Shown: positions 14,112 through 22,316 of the stretch, one piece after another | Numbering within the stretch: the stretch's first letter is position 1 | How the letters are laid out: the number at the start of each line of letters is the position of its first letter | Source of the DNA: Streptomyces sp. NBC_00459 | GTDB taxonomy: Bacteria; Actinomycetota; Actinomycetes; Streptomycetales; Streptomycetaceae | NCBI RefSeq assembly: GCF_036013955.1 | Contig: NZ_CP107903.1 | Span: forward strand, 4,340,001-4,404,000 | Reading direction: 5' to 3' | Length of the DNA: 64,000 nt | Notes under the pieces: model-generated | Told to the model about the DNA's origin: nothing | What the model saw: the letters and a program-made list of their open reading frames with translations, nothing else | The model's database searches: none | Made by a program: the position numbers and the translations under genes

Positions 14112-15902
14112 TCACGCCCCCAAGTGCCGCTCCACGAACTCCAGTTCCAGCCGGACCTGTTTGATGCGCTCGTCCACCACCAGTGATCCATGGCCCGCGT
14201 CGTAGCGGTACACCTCGTGGACCGCGCCCCTCGTCTCCAGGCGCTTCACGTAGTTGTCGATCTGGCGGATCGGGCAGCGCGGGTCGTTCACCCCGGCCGA
14301 GATGTACACCGGCGCCTTCACCGCGTCGACGTACGTCAGCGGTGACGACGCCTCGAAGCGTTCCGGGACCTCCTCCGGTGTGCCGCCCAGCAGCGTGCGG
14401 TCCATCGCCTTCAGCGCTTCCATCTCGTCGTGGTACGCCGTGACATAGTCCGCGACCGGCACCGCCGCGAGGCCCAGCGCCCAGGCGTCGGGCTGGACAC
14501 CGAGGCCGAGCAGCGTGAGGTAGCCGCCCCAGGAACCGCCGGAGAGGATCAGCTGGTCGGGGTCCGCGAGGCCCGAGCCCACCGCCCATTCCCGGACCGC
14601 CGCGATGTCCTCCAGCTCGATCAGACCGACCCGGTGTTTGAGGGCGTCGGTCCACTCGCGCCCGTACCCGGTGGATCCCCGGTAGTTGACCCGTACCACC
14701 GCGTACCCGTGGTCGACCCAGGCCGCCGGGCCCGCCGCGAACGAGTCGCTGTCGTGCCAGGTGGGCCCACCGTGGATGTCGAAGACCGTCGGGAACGGGC
14801 CGTCCACTCCCGCCGGCTTCTGCACCAGCGCGTGGATACGGCCCCCCGGCCCCTCCACCCACACGTCCTCCACGGGCACCGAACCCGGGGACTTCAGCCC
14901 GGGCGGGTCCAGGACCACCGCTCCGGTCGTCGAGCGCACCGACGACGGCCGCTCCGACGACGACCACAGGTACTCCACGCTGCCGTCGGGCCGGGCCGTC
15001 GCCCCCGAGACCGTGCCGGGGGGCGTGGGCACCTTCACCAGCTCGCGCGAGTCCAGGTCGTAGCGGAACAGCTCGCTGCGCGCCTCGAAGCCGTGGGCGA
15101 TCAGGAGACCAGAGCCGTCCGGATACCACTCCGCGCTGACATCGCCCGGCAGGTCGAGGCCGAGGTCCGTCTCCTCCCCGCTCACCACGTCCCACACGAG
15201 GGGCTCCCAGCGCCCGCGCCGCTGATGCCCGACGAGCAGCCGTGTGTCGCCCTCCACCGGAGCGAAGCCCAGCACCTCCAGGCCCAGCTCCTCCGCGCCG
15301 CCCTTGGTGTCGTCGAGTTCGGCGACCGTCGTACCGTCCGGGCGCAGGACGCGCAGCGCCGAGTGCATCGCGTCGCCGTGCTCCGTGTGCTCGATCGCGA
15401 TCAGCGAACCGTCGTGCGAGAGGTCACCGACGCCCGCCGACTCACGGTGCCGGTAGATCACCACCGGGGGCGCGCCGGCCACCGCCAGATGGATCGTCGT
15501 GCCGTCCTCGTCCGTCGAGCGCCCCACGACCGCCGTACGACCGTCCCGGGCGAGCGCGAGCCCCGCCGGGTACGAGGCCTCCAGACCGGGCGTCGCGACC
15601 TCGTCCTCGCCGCCCGCGAACGGCTGCCGACGCCATACGCCGAACTCGTCGCCGTCCTTGTCGTCGAACCACCAGATCCACTCGCCGTCGGGCGACAGCA
15701 CACCGTCCGTCGTGCCGTTCGGCCGGTTCGTCACCTGGCGCTGTTCGCCGGTGGCGCGGTCCCAGGCGTACAACTCGTACGTCCCTGTCGCGTTGGACAC
15801 GAACAGGGACCGGTCGGGGGCGTCTTCCGCCCAGTCGGGGAGGGAGACCCGCGGGGCTCGGAACCGCTTCTCCCAGTCGGGCATGGCTTCTGCGTAGCTC
15901 AT
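14112..15902 (-). CDS. S9-family prolyl-oligopeptidase-type serine peptidase
   Basis: 596 residues from the ATG at 15902 (MSYAEAMPDWEKRF). Residues about 20-340 form a beta-propeller (repeats such as LFVSNATGTYELYAWDRATG, VLSPDGEWIWWFDDKDGDEF). The C-terminal alpha/beta hydrolase domain has the nucleophile in LSGGSWGGYLT, the acid in SAGVNDPRCP and the base in DAGHGSLVVDE. There is no signal peptide, so it is cytosolic. It is probably an acyl-aminoacyl- or dipeptidyl-peptidase-like enzyme trimming short peptides. Its start is 42 bases after the stop of the LAL regulator on the same strand, so co-transcription is likely. Confidence 0.88.
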   Translation of the reverse strand: MSYAEAMPDWEKRFRAPRVSLPDWAEDAPDRSLFVSNATGTYELYAWDRATGEQRQVTNRPNGTTDGVLSPDGEWIWWFDDKDGDEFGVWRRQPFAGGEDEVATPGLEASYPAGLALARDGRTAVVGRSTDEDGTTIHLAVAGAPPVVIYRHRESAGVGDLSHDGSLIAIEHTEHGDAMHSALRVLRPDGTTVAELDDTKGGAEELGLEVLGFAPVEGDTRLLVGHQRRGRWEPLVWDVVSGEETDLGLDLPGDVSAEWYPDGSGLLIAHGFEARSELFRYDLDSRELVKVPTPPGTVSGATARPDGSVEYLWSSSERPSSVRSTTGAVVLDPPGLKSPGSVPVEDVWVEGPGGRIHALVQKPAGVDGPFPTVFDIHGGPTWHDSDSFAAGPAAWVDHGYAVVRVNYRGSTGYGREWTDALKHRVGLIELEDIAAVREWAVGSGLADPDQLILSGGSWGGYLTLLGLGVQPDAWALGLAAVPVADYVTAYHDEMEALKAMDRTLLGGTPEEVPERFEASSPLTYVDAVKAPVYISAGVNDPRCPIRQIDNYVKRLETRGAVHEVYRYDAGHGSLVVDERIKQVRLELEFVERHLGA

Positions 15903-15944
15903 GTCTCTATGTAACCCGATCGGCGGTCTGCTGCGGCGCACGAT

Positions 15945-18875
15945 CTAACGCTGCAGCGGTGTCCCGCCGGATCGGTCGCCGCCGGAGTCCGGCAGGGCCG
16001 TGTGGACGTCCTTCCTCGACGCGCCCAGCTTCGTCAGCACCCGGGCCACGTGTTTCTCGACTGTGCGCGGGGACAGGAACAGGGTCTCGGCGATGTCGTG
16101 GTTGGTGGCCCCGCCGGACAGCAACTCGGCGACCTCCAGTTCCCGGGGCGACAGCTCGCTCCCGTAGCCGCGCCGGCCACGGCGCCCCACCGCCGCCACG
16201 CCGAGTTCACGCAGACGGTGCCGGCAGCGCGCGGCGTCACCGGTCGCACCCAGGTCGGTGTAGCCGCGCACGGCCTCGGCCAGGTGTCCGGCCGCGTCCT
16301 CCGGTTCGGCGCACGTCAGGGCGTCGCCCCGGTGTTCGGCGGCCTTGGCCACCTCGTAGGGGCGGCCGATCTCCTGCCACCTCCGCTGCGACTCGGCGAA
16401 GTGCTCGGCGGCTTTCACCCGCTCGGTGGTCGCCGTCGGCCCGGTGGCGCGGAGCAGCAGCCCCTGGGCCAGTTCCAGTTCGGCCAGGGCAGCCGGCGCG
16501 TCCCGGTCGCGGACACCGGACTCGGCCTCCGTCACGAGTTGTTCGGCCGCCGTGCGGTGCCCGCAGCCCAGCGCGGCCTCGACCGCGACGGGAAGCAGGC
16601 CGAAGGTCCGTGTCCAGGAACCGAGTCCACGCAACGTCGACAACGCCGGTTCGGCGGCCACCCAGGCTGCCTGCGGGTCGTGCTGGGCGAGCCGGACGGC
16701 CGTGAGGGCGGCGGCGACCCCCAGGGTGACGTCCGCCGAGGTGCCCCCGTGCTCCGCGGCGGCGACGAAGTGGTCGAGGGCCCGGGAGTGCCGGCCCTGG
16801 GCGAGGGCACGGTGTCCCTGGCACAGCAGTCGGTCGACCTCGACCTGTCTCATATCGGGGTGAGCGCGTTCCAGGGCGGCGTACTCGCCGTCCAGGCCGG
16901 CCCAGCGGCGGACCAACTGGTCGACGCGCAGTTCCTGGGCACGGACGAGGAACTCGAACGGCCGACCGCCCACGCCGTCCGCCAGGTCTCTCACCTCGAG
17001 CAGCAGGGCGCGGGCCCGCCGGTCGTGGCCGAGCTGGATGGCCGCGGTGATGAGGTTGTACAGGGCGAAAATGGTCTGGCTCAGCACCACGCCGTCAGCG
17101 CCGCGCCGCGGCAGCCGGTCAACCAAGGGCCAGACGGCGGGATCACCGTCCCTGGCCATCAACAGCAGCCGGACGTTCCTGACCACCGTCCGGCTCGCCT
17201 CGTCGGTACCGTCCGCCACGGCCTGCTCGGCCCGGCCGAGCCATGTCCACCCCTGCGTGGCGGCGCCGTCGAGGTCGTGCAGGGCCAGCGCGATCATCGC
17301 CTTCACCGCCTTGCGCGGGAGGGTGGCCAGCTCGTCGACGGCGTGTTCGAGCTCGCGGAAGCCGGCAGGGTCGCGGTCGATGTTGAGCATGGTCAGACCG
17401 AGTTCCAGGCGGATCTCACCCCGGGTGGCCGCAGGCAGCCGCGGATCGGCCAGTACGGCGCGCAGCTCGCGGACGGTCGCCGCGTAGTCGATGCCGAAGT
17501 TGACGATCCGGGCGAGCGCGAGCGCGGCCCGGGAACGTAGCTCGGTGTCCGCCCCGGACTGGGCCAGGATCTGGTGCAGGAGCGTGACCGCGGTGCCGGT
17601 GTCGCCCAGCGCGACGGCCTGTTCGGCGGCCTCCTCGGTGCGATCGAGCCAGCCCTGCTGGTCGCCGACGGCGAGCGTGTGGTGCGCGATCTGCACCAGC
17701 GGCAGCGGGTCGTGCGTCTGGAGCTCGTCGATGGCACGCCGGTGCAGGCGGACCCGGCGCGGCCCGAGGATCCGCCAGTAGGCGACCTGCTGGGCCAGCA
17801 CGTGGCGGAAGGCGTACCGGCCGGTGACGGTCTCGCGCAGCACCGCCGCCCGCAACGCCTCGGTCAGCGCTTCGGCGGCCGGGTCGCCGTCCAGTCCCGC
17901 GACCTCGGCGAGCAGCGCCTCGGTGGCGGGCACCGCCAGTACGGCCGCCGCGTCCACCACCGCCGCCCCGGCCTGGGACAGCGATGTCAGACGCTCGGTG
18001 ACCGCTTCCCGCAGACCGCTGGGCACAGCGGCCCGCTCCAGCTCCCCGACGTCGCGGCGGGCCTGGGCCCGGAGCGTGAGCAGGTCTTCCTCGGCGACCA
18101 GCGGCAGACCCTCACTGCGGCGGTGGAGCACCGCGCACAGCTCGGGCGTGGCCTGTGCGCCGAGCGCGATTCCGGCCAGGTCGGCGATGTCCGTCCCGGT
18201 GAGCGGCGACAGCCGGATCACGGTGCCGTCCGCACCGGGCGGAGGCCGGTAGGCCGCGCCCAGGACAGGGGTCCCGGGCGGCAGGTCCTCGGCCCGGTAG
18301 GTCACCACCAGCGCGAAGTGCTCGGGCAGGTCCCGGGCGAGCAGCAGAAGCAGCTCGCGGGTCGCGTCATCGACCCAGTGCAGGTCCTCGACCACCATCA
18401 CCACCCGCCCGATCGAGGCGAGCACCGTGCGCACGGCCCGGATCAACTGGTGGCGTGCCGCACGCGGGTCACCCGGTTCGGGCGGTGCCGGTGGCAGGCG
18501 GTCGGCCAGGTCCGGCAGCAGCGGAGCCAGCGCGCCGGCCGTGGGCGGAAGACCCGTGTCCGGCAGCCACGGACCGACCTTGCCGAGCGCGTCCACCACC
18601 GGCCCGTAGGGCAGGGGCTCGCGCAGCGGGTGGCAGAAACCGGTGACCACCCGCCAGCCCTCCGACCGCAGGATCGCGGTGGCCTCCCTCACCAGCCGGG
18701 ACTTCCCCATGCCGGCGTCGCCCTCCACCATCACCACAGCCGGTGGCCTCCGAACGGCGTTGAGCAGCCGGTCGAGTTCGTGGCGGCGTCCGACGAACGC
18801 GAAGCCCCGTCCCAAGCCCGCAGCACCACACTGGTCAGCCGTCCCGGCCATCCCGTCACCGTCCTCCGCGGACAC
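15945..18875 (-). CDS. LuxR-family LAL-type regulator with AAA ATPase domain
   Basis: 976 residues from a GTG at 18875; an ATG at 18851 with GGAGGA ten bases upstream is an equally good start (968 residues). The N-terminal ATPase has Walker A GDAGMGKSRL (about 52-61) and Walker B VVMVVEDLHWVDD. A long helical/TPR middle follows. The C-terminal LuxR HTH reads LSPRELEVAELLSGGATNHD...LFLSPRTVEKHVARVLTKLG. Large ATP-binding LuxR proteins activate degradative or secondary-metabolite genes when a ligand releases the ATPase switch. The S9 peptidase follows immediately. A divergent XRE-STAND gene starts 171 bases away, so the interval holds a shared promoter region. Confidence 0.9.
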   Translation of the reverse strand: MSAEDGDGMAGTADQCGAAGLGRGFAFVGRRHELDRLLNAVRRPPAVVMVEGDAGMGKSRLVREATAILRSEGWRVVTGFCHPLREPLPYGPVVDALGKVGPWLPDTGLPPTAGALAPLLPDLADRLPPAPPEPGDPRAARHQLIRAVRTVLASIGRVVMVVEDLHWVDDATRELLLLLARDLPEHFALVVTYRAEDLPPGTPVLGAAYRPPPGADGTVIRLSPLTGTDIADLAGIALGAQATPELCAVLHRRSEGLPLVAEEDLLTLRAQARRDVGELERAAVPSGLREAVTERLTSLSQAGAAVVDAAAVLAVPATEALLAEVAGLDGDPAAEALTEALRAAVLRETVTGRYAFRHVLAQQVAYWRILGPRRVRLHRRAIDELQTHDPLPLVQIAHHTLAVGDQQGWLDRTEEAAEQAVALGDTGTAVTLLHQILAQSGADTELRSRAALALARIVNFGIDYAATVRELRAVLADPRLPAATRGEIRLELGLTMLNIDRDPAGFRELEHAVDELATLPRKAVKAMIALALHDLDGAATQGWTWLGRAEQAVADGTDEASRTVVRNVRLLLMARDGDPAVWPLVDRLPRRGADGVVLSQTIFALYNLITAAIQLGHDRRARALLLEVRDLADGVGGRPFEFLVRAQELRVDQLVRRWAGLDGEYAALERAHPDMRQVEVDRLLCQGHRALAQGRHSRALDHFVAAAEHGGTSADVTLGVAAALTAVRLAQHDPQAAWVAAEPALSTLRGLGSWTRTFGLLPVAVEAALGCGHRTAAEQLVTEAESGVRDRDAPAALAELELAQGLLLRATGPTATTERVKAAEHFAESQRRWQEIGRPYEVAKAAEHRGDALTCAEPEDAAGHLAEAVRGYTDLGATGDAARCRHRLRELGVAAVGRRGRRGYGSELSPRELEVAELLSGGATNHDIAETLFLSPRTVEKHVARVLTKLGASRKDVHTALPDSGGDRSGGTPLQR

Positions 18876-19045
18876 TGCTGCCGTGCGCCACTACCCATCT
18901 TGGCGGCCGTACATACCCACTCTAAGCAGCCCCCATTGTTCCGTCCCACCGGTACCGGCAGCGTCGAACATGCGCCCCCGGGCAGCGTGCGTCCCGGCCG
19001 AGGCGCATCCCCGTGCAGGGTGCGTGGCCAGGCAGGGAAGGAAAG

Positions 19046-20560
19046 ATGGGTCGTCCCGAGAAACCGCTGGATCCCGACGAAGGTCCCGTTCAGCGCTTCG
19101 CGAGCGAACTGCGTGCGCTGCGGGCCGACGCCGGCAGCCCCACCTACCGTTCGATGGCGTGCCGTGCCCACTACTCCCCCACCGCGCTGGCCCAGGCCGC
19201 CGCGGGCGACCGGCTGCCGTCCCTGGCCGTGGTCGTGGCCTTCGCCCGGGCCTGTGGCGGGAATCCGGACGAATGGCAGCGACGGTGGTCGCTGGCCGCC
19301 GAGGAGTCGGCCGCGTTCCGGGACGACGACGTCGCCCTGTCGCCCTACCGGGGGCCGGAGCGGTTCGAGAGTGAGCAGCGGCACCTGTTCTTCGGGCGCG
19401 ACCGTGTGGTGGACAGCCTGCTCGACCTCATACGCACGAAGCGGTTCGCCGCGCTGTCCGGACCGTCGGGCAGCGGGAGGTCCTCGCTGCTGCGCGCCGG
19501 TCTGCTGCCGGTCCTGCGAGATGCCGCGCGGTGCGCCGGACACCCGGTCACCGTCCACCTGATCACGCCGGGACCACGGCCGGCGACCACGTACGAGCGG
19601 CTGTTGTCGCCCGGCGCCGACGACCCGGAACGCTGGATCGTCGTCGACGAGTCCCACGAGCTGGGCACGCCGGTGCCGGACCTGGACGAGCGGCTGCGGT
19701 TCGTCGAACTGCTGATGGCCGCGCGGCGACCGGAATCGCGGCTGAGGGTGGTCCTCGACCTCAGGCCGGACTTCCTGTGGTGGTGCCCGCGTCGGACACC
19801 CTGGCTCGACGCACTGACCGACTGCACCGTGCGGATGCCGGGGATGACGTCGGCGGAGCTGCGCGAGGCGATCGTCCGCCCGGCGGCGGCTGCCGGGCTC
19901 GCCGTGGAACGTGATCTCACGGCCCGGCTGGTCGACGACTTCCTCGGGCAGCCCACCATGCTGCCCATGCTCTCGAACGCGTTGCTGCGCGTCTGGTGCC
20001 GTCGGCGCGGCCGGGTGCTCACCCTGGCCGACTACGAGGAGATGGGCGGGGTGCGGGGCTCCCTCGCCACCACAGCGGATGAAGTGTTCGACCGGCTGTG
20101 CGCCCGGCAGCGGCTCACCGCGCGCAGGGTGCTGCGCCGTTTTGTCGCCCCCGACGAGAACCGCTCCTACGTGCGCCGGCCGGTGCGGCCGTCCGAGCTG
20201 CGCGCGTTCGAGGACCGGGAGACGCGGCCGGTGCTGAACACGCTGGTCGGCGCCCGGCTCGTCACACTCGGCGAGGACTCCGCGGAGCTCACCCACGACG
20301 CCGTGATCAGCGAGTCTCCCAGGCTGCGTCGGTGGCTGGAGGAGGACCGCGAGCGCCTGCTGCACCACCGGTATCTGACCGAGGCGGCGGGAGCCTGGCA
20401 GGAGCTCGGTCACGACGAGTGCGACCTCTATCGCGGCAAGCGCCTCGCCATCGCGGAAGGCCTTTTCCTCAGCTGTCAGGAACCCGACGAGCTGACCGGT
20501 CTGGAACGCGAGTTCCTCACCGCTTCCCGCCACGCTCAGGGGCACCGCCACGCCGCGTGA
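19046..20560 (+). CDS. XRE-type N-terminus fused to a STAND (nSTAND1) NTPase, without WD40 repeats
   Basis: 504 residues from the ATG at 19046, with AAGGAA a few bases upstream. Residues 14-90 form the actinobacterial HTH-like module (PVQRFASELRALRADAGSPTYR...YSPTALAQAAAGDRLPSLAVV). The linker LSPYRGPERFESEQRHLFFGRD precedes the P-loop LSGPSGSGRSSLLRAG (about 136-151). WIVVDESHEL is the Walker B region (about 196). Helical STAND motifs (GAR...LTHDAVI) close the protein. Relatives often carry a long C-terminal WD40 sensor; here the protein ends naturally before a strong terminator. STAND proteins are signalling or defence switches, but this one has no visible sensor. Confidence 0.82.
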   Translation: MGRPEKPLDPDEGPVQRFASELRALRADAGSPTYRSMACRAHYSPTALAQAAAGDRLPSLAVVVAFARACGGNPDEWQRRWSLAAEESAAFRDDDVALSPYRGPERFESEQRHLFFGRDRVVDSLLDLIRTKRFAALSGPSGSGRSSLLRAGLLPVLRDAARCAGHPVTVHLITPGPRPATTYERLLSPGADDPERWIVVDESHELGTPVPDLDERLRFVELLMAARRPESRLRVVLDLRPDFLWWCPRRTPWLDALTDCTVRMPGMTSAELREAIVRPAAAAGLAVERDLTARLVDDFLGQPTMLPMLSNALLRVWCRRRGRVLTLADYEEMGGVRGSLATTADEVFDRLCARQRLTARRVLRRFVAPDENRSYVRRPVRPSELRAFEDRETRPVLNTLVGARLVTLGEDSAELTHDAVISESPRLRRWLEEDRERLLHHRYLTEAAGAWQELGHDECDLYRGKRLAIAEGLFLSCQEPDELTGLEREFLTASRHAQGHRHAA

Positions 20561-20579
20561 CCACAACGCGTGGACGCGG

Positions 20580-20623
20580 CTGAAGGGGGTGTGACCGCCG
20601 CGCGGCGGTCACACCCCCTTCAG
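20580..20623. terminator. Bidirectional hairpin terminator
   Basis: A perfect 21-bp inverted repeat with a 2-base centre: CTGAAGGGGGTGTGACCGCC... pairs with its complement ending ...CCCCTTCAG. It sits between the convergent STAND and RNase genes, 20 bases past the first stop and 6 bases before the second. Confidence 0.85.
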
Positions 20624-20628
20624 ATGTG

Positions 20629-21162
20629 CTAGCTCCGTCCCGCGTAGTGGAACGTCGAGTAGTGGTCGTTGGTCCAGAACAGGTCGCCGGTACCGATCGC
20701 CCGGACGATCCGGTTGGCGTCACGGCGGGGAACCGCGTCGTCCCGCTGACGGTCGTAGATGGTCGTGTTGTACTCCTGGAAGGTCCCTGTGTACCCATGG
20801 CTGGAGCTGGGGGCCGCCGGGCTGTTCATGAAGTTGATGAGGCCCTGGTCGCGGTCGTAGAACCGGCCGCCGGTGAAGACGAAGTCGGAGTGGGTAGCCC
20901 CGTTGCTGTCAGTCCAGTGGGCCGCCTCGATCCACTCCCGGTCACCGAGGTTGCGCCAGTTCGGCCATCCCATATTCTCCCAGAAGTCGATGCCCAATTC
21001 CATGTTGCTCGGCGGATTCTGGGTGTGCTGGGCACTACCCGAGACCGGCGCCGGCTGCGCGGAGGCGACACCCGGGGCGGCGACACCTATTCCCAGGGCG
21101 AGCGTGGAGGCGACGAAGCCCACGGCGAACGCACGCCTGCTCTTGACAACGAGTTTCTTCAT
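20629..21162 (-). CDS. Secreted guanyl-specific ribonuclease (RNase Sa/N1-T1 type)
   Basis: 177 residues from the ATG at 21162. A Sec signal (MKKLVVKSRRAFAVGFVAST, then LALGIGVAAPGVASA-QP) predicts cleavage near residue 37. The C-terminal ~95 residues align by eye with Streptomyces RNase Sa: GGRFYDRDQ..., SSSHGYTGTFQEYNTTI (catalytic Glu of YHEYT), RRDANRIVRAIG (the two Arg) and TNDHYSTFHYAG (catalytic His of GDHYATF). The enzyme cleaves RNA 3' to guanosine. A region of about 55 residues between signal and nuclease (PSNMELGIDFWENMGWPNWR) is extra. No barstar-like inhibitor gene lies beside it. Confidence 0.8.
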   Translation of the reverse strand: MKKLVVKSRRAFAVGFVASTLALGIGVAAPGVASAQPAPVSGSAQHTQNPPSNMELGIDFWENMGWPNWRNLGDREWIEAAHWTDSNGATHSDFVFTGGRFYDRDQGLINFMNSPAAPSSSHGYTGTFQEYNTTIYDRQRDDAVPRRDANRIVRAIGTGDLFWTNDHYSTFHYAGRS

Positions 21163-21413
21163 GCTGATCGGATTCTCTTTCACTTGCCACTCCGCCGTGT
21201 TCGGCGACTTACGGCAAATCATTACAACTGGGCAATTGTCCAGCTATCCCCTGCCGATGGGTGTGGACAATCCGCCGCCCGAGCGACGGCAGTCCGATTG
21301 CCGGCGGCAGGGTGCGGCCTTCCCGCATGACCAGCTGACGGCACTGACAGTGCTGACTGCGCTGACGGCCCCGGCCGACCCCGCGAACCCGGCGCCCACC
21401 CCCGCCCCGTACC

Positions 21414-22232
21414 TTGGAAGGCGTGTACCGGTTTCTGCTGACGCCCCGTTGGTGGGGGATCAACGTCTTCGTGCTGCTCGCCATCCCCTTCTGCGTGTTC
21501 ATGGGGTCGTGGCAGCTGAGCCGGTTCGAGGACCGGGTGCAGGACCACAGGACCGCCACCGAGGAGGTCTCCGCCGAGAAGGGGGAGGCCGCCCGGCCGC
21601 TCGCGGAGCTGCTGCCCGTCGACAAGAAGACCTCCGGGGACCGCGTCACCGCCACCGGGCGGTACGGCAAGCAGCTGCTCGTCCCGGACCGGCGGCTCGA
21701 CGACCGCAGCGGCTACTACGTGCTGACCCTGCTGCGGACCGACGAGGGCAAGGCGCTGCCCGTCGTACGCGGCTGGCTGCCCGGTACCGCCGACCCCGCG
21801 AAGGCTCCCGCCCCGCCCGCCGGTGAGGTCACCGTCACCGGTGCGCTCCAGGCGTCCGAGACGCCGGGGTCCAACGGTGTGAGCGCGGCGGGCGGTCTCC
21901 CAGCCGGGCAGACCGGCGCGATCAGCGCGGCCTCGCTGGTGAACCTCGTGCCGTACGACGTGTACGACGCCTGGGTCACCCTCGACAGGGGCGACTCGGG
22001 GATGAAGGCCGTACCGGCGACCGCGCCCGCGGACACCGGGCTCGACCTGAAGGCGTTCCAGAACCTCGGCTACACCGGCGAGTGGTTCGTCTTCGCGGGC
22101 TTCGTCGTCTTCATGTGGTTCCGGCTGGTGCGCCGCGAGGCGGAGTTCGCGCGGGACGCGGAGCTGGGGCTCACGCCGCCCGACGAAACACCCGCAGCCC
22201 CGGAACCCTCTCGGGAAAACGCCACCGCCTGA
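21414..22232 (+). CDS. SURF1-family cytochrome oxidase assembly protein
   Basis: 272 residues from a TTG at 21414; a GTG at 21423 is the alternative. TM1 is near residues 12-32 (WWGINVFVLLAIPFCVFMGSWQLSRF) and TM2 near 220-240 (EWFVFAGFVVFMWFRLVRRE). The extracytoplasmic core carries the SURF1 landmarks RVTATGRYGKQLLVPDR, YYVLTLLRTDEGKALPVVRGW and the final NLGYTGEWF. SURF1 proteins help insert heme a or assemble the cytochrome aa3 oxidase. It converges on the next gene across a hairpin. Confidence 0.88.
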   Translation: MEGVYRFLLTPRWWGINVFVLLAIPFCVFMGSWQLSRFEDRVQDHRTATEEVSAEKGEAARPLAELLPVDKKTSGDRVTATGRYGKQLLVPDRRLDDRSGYYVLTLLRTDEGKALPVVRGWLPGTADPAKAPAPPAGEVTVTGALQASETPGSNGVSAAGGLPAGQTGAISAASLVNLVPYDVYDAWVTLDRGDSGMKAVPATAPADTGLDLKAFQNLGYTGEWFVFAGFVVFMWFRLVRREAEFARDAELGLTPPDETPAAPEPSRENATA

Positions 22233-22243
22233 CCCCCGGCCGA

Positions 22244-22297
22244 CCACCCGTTGAGCACCGCTCGGTACTGCTGAGCCGCTCGGTGCTGCCCGGGTGG
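22244..22297. terminator. Hairpin between convergent SURF1 and membrane-protein genes
   Basis: CCACCCG (22244-22250) and AGCACCG (22254-22260) pair with CGGTGCT (22281-22287) and CGGGTGG (22291-22297), giving two 7-bp stems with a symmetric 3-base internal loop. Confidence 0.6.
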
Positions 22298-22316
22298 TGG
22301 CCGAGTGCCGCCGGTA

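Noticed and set aside
14430..15914. 494-codon plus-strand ORF
   Set aside because: It is antisense to the S9 peptidase.
16002..19562. Plus-strand ORFs of 512 and 662 codons
   Set aside because: They are antisense to the LAL regulator. The second also runs into the real STAND gene in the wrong frame.
18731..20566. 611-codon minus-strand ORF
   Set aside because: It is antisense to the STAND gene, which has a P-loop and a ribosome-binding site.
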